NCBI GenBank assembly: GCA_019894655.1
Contig: JAGXNZ010000188.1
Coordinates: forward strand, 1-13,571
Reading direction: 5' to 3'
From: Promethearchaeota archaeon
Lineage (GTDB): Archaea; Asgardarchaeota; Lokiarchaeia; Sigynarchaeales; SOKP01
Length of the DNA stretch: 13,571 bases
Shown: piece by piece, positions 13,294-13,571 of the stretch
How the letters are laid out: each line of letters opens with the position of its first letter
Numbering within the stretch: the stretch's first letter is position 1
Notes under the pieces: model-generated
The model's database searches: none
What the model saw: only the letters and a program-made list of their open reading frames with translations
Told to the model about the DNA's origin: nothing
Program-made: the position numbers and the translations under genes

Positions 13294-13571
13294 ATGTTGA
13301 AAATTACACAAGCGAATTTCTTACCAATTGAAAAAAGCGAATTTCCGGAAATATGCGAGCGGAAAGGCGTGGGGCACCCTGATACCGTGTGCGACGCAGT
13401 TGCCGATGCGTGTTCGAGGGCGCTTTGTCTGTACTATTTGGAAAACTTCGATAGGGTTTACCATCACAATGTCGATAAAGCAGCACTAGTTGGAGGGACG
13501 GCTAAACCAAAGTTTGGTGGAGGATTAATAATTCAACCACAATATTTTTTAATAGTAGGAAGAGCAATACA
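13294..13571 (+). CDS. mat: Archaeal S-adenosylmethionine synthetase, 5' part
   Basis: This archaeal-type methionine adenosyltransferase makes AdoMet from methionine and ATP. The first 92 codons are present and the gene runs off the window; the complete enzyme is about 400 aa. Seen motifs are EICERKGVGHPDTVCDAVAD (19-38), SRALCLYYLENF (40-51), YHHNVDKAALVGGTAKPKFG (55-74) and GGLIIQPQYFLIVGRA (74-89), all collinear with the methanogen enzymes. The start is fixed by a TATA box 26 nt upstream; there is no leader. From about 13341 to 13430 the GC content is near 59%, about double that of the window, although the protein sequence is ordinary for the family. It diverges from the HTH-CBS gene, with a perfect inverted repeat over its transcription start. 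Confidence 0.95.
   Translation, partial: MLKITQANFLPIEKSEFPEICERKGVGHPDTVCDAVADACSRALCLYYLENFDRVYHHNVDKAALVGGTAKPKFGGGLIIQPQYFLIVGRAI

Noticed and set aside
13304..13486. 60-codon minus-strand frame inside the MAT gene
   Set aside because: It is a shadow of the conserved plus-strand MAT frame in the GC-rich stretch.
1..13571. tRNA genes, CRISPR arrays, transposase or integrase genes
   Set aside because: I saw no T-loop consensus, regular spaced repeats, or DDE/recombinase motifs on either strand; a covariance-model scan was not possible.

Overview
The window is an AT-rich (roughly 30% GC by eye) stretch of an archaeal chromosome. Archaeal markers are the GatDE amidotransferase, the Nop5/fibrillarin pair of C/D box sRNPs, an archaeal Elp3, archaeal-type S-adenosylmethionine synthetase (MAT), class 1B PyrD/PyrK, TATA-type promoters and many short or absent leaders. 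A winged-helix/roadblock fusion gene together with the low GC fits an Asgard (Lokiarchaeia-like) genome, but the sequence alone does not prove the lineage.

Layout. Positions 1-128 hold no complete gene, only a possible minus-strand start at the left edge. A minus-strand operon gatE-gatD (3407-129) makes Gln-tRNA(Gln). Next is a full minus-strand elp3 (5281-3650), followed upstream by a truncated second copy of its N-terminal third (5927-5451). A plus-strand wHTH-roadblock gene (6212-6787) sits alone. A 34-codon ORF (6904-6800, minus) looks like the C-terminus of PyrK and lies just beyond the complete minus-strand pyrD-pyrK operon (8739-6984). Diverging from pyrD is the plus-strand operon nop5-flpA (8810-10730). 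Convergent to it is a minus-strand pair, a COG1395-type HTH regulator and rnhB (12451-10771). An HTH-CBS regulator (minus, 13141-12575) diverges from the archaeal MAT gene, which starts at 13294 and runs off the right end.

How it works together. Most genes serve RNA and translation: tRNA charging (GatDE), wobble-uridine modification (Elp3), RNA 2'-O-methylation (Nop5/FlpA) and RNA-DNA hybrid removal (RNase HII). MAT supplies the AdoMet that Elp3 and fibrillarin use. PyrD/PyrK make orotate.

Points that stand out: (1) the roadblock gene is flanked by broken pieces of its two neighbours, an elp3 5' piece on one side and a pyrK 3' piece on the other, as if a segment of a homologous locus had been inserted; (2) the divergent HTH-CBS/MAT promoter region carries a perfect inverted repeat and a tandem 7-mer, which suggests an AdoMet-responsive circuit; (3) four TRYATAAC elements with 19/22/19 bp spacing lie upstream of the roadblock gene; (4) the start of the MAT gene has far higher GC than the rest of the window. 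No tRNA, rRNA, CRISPR array or transposon was seen.
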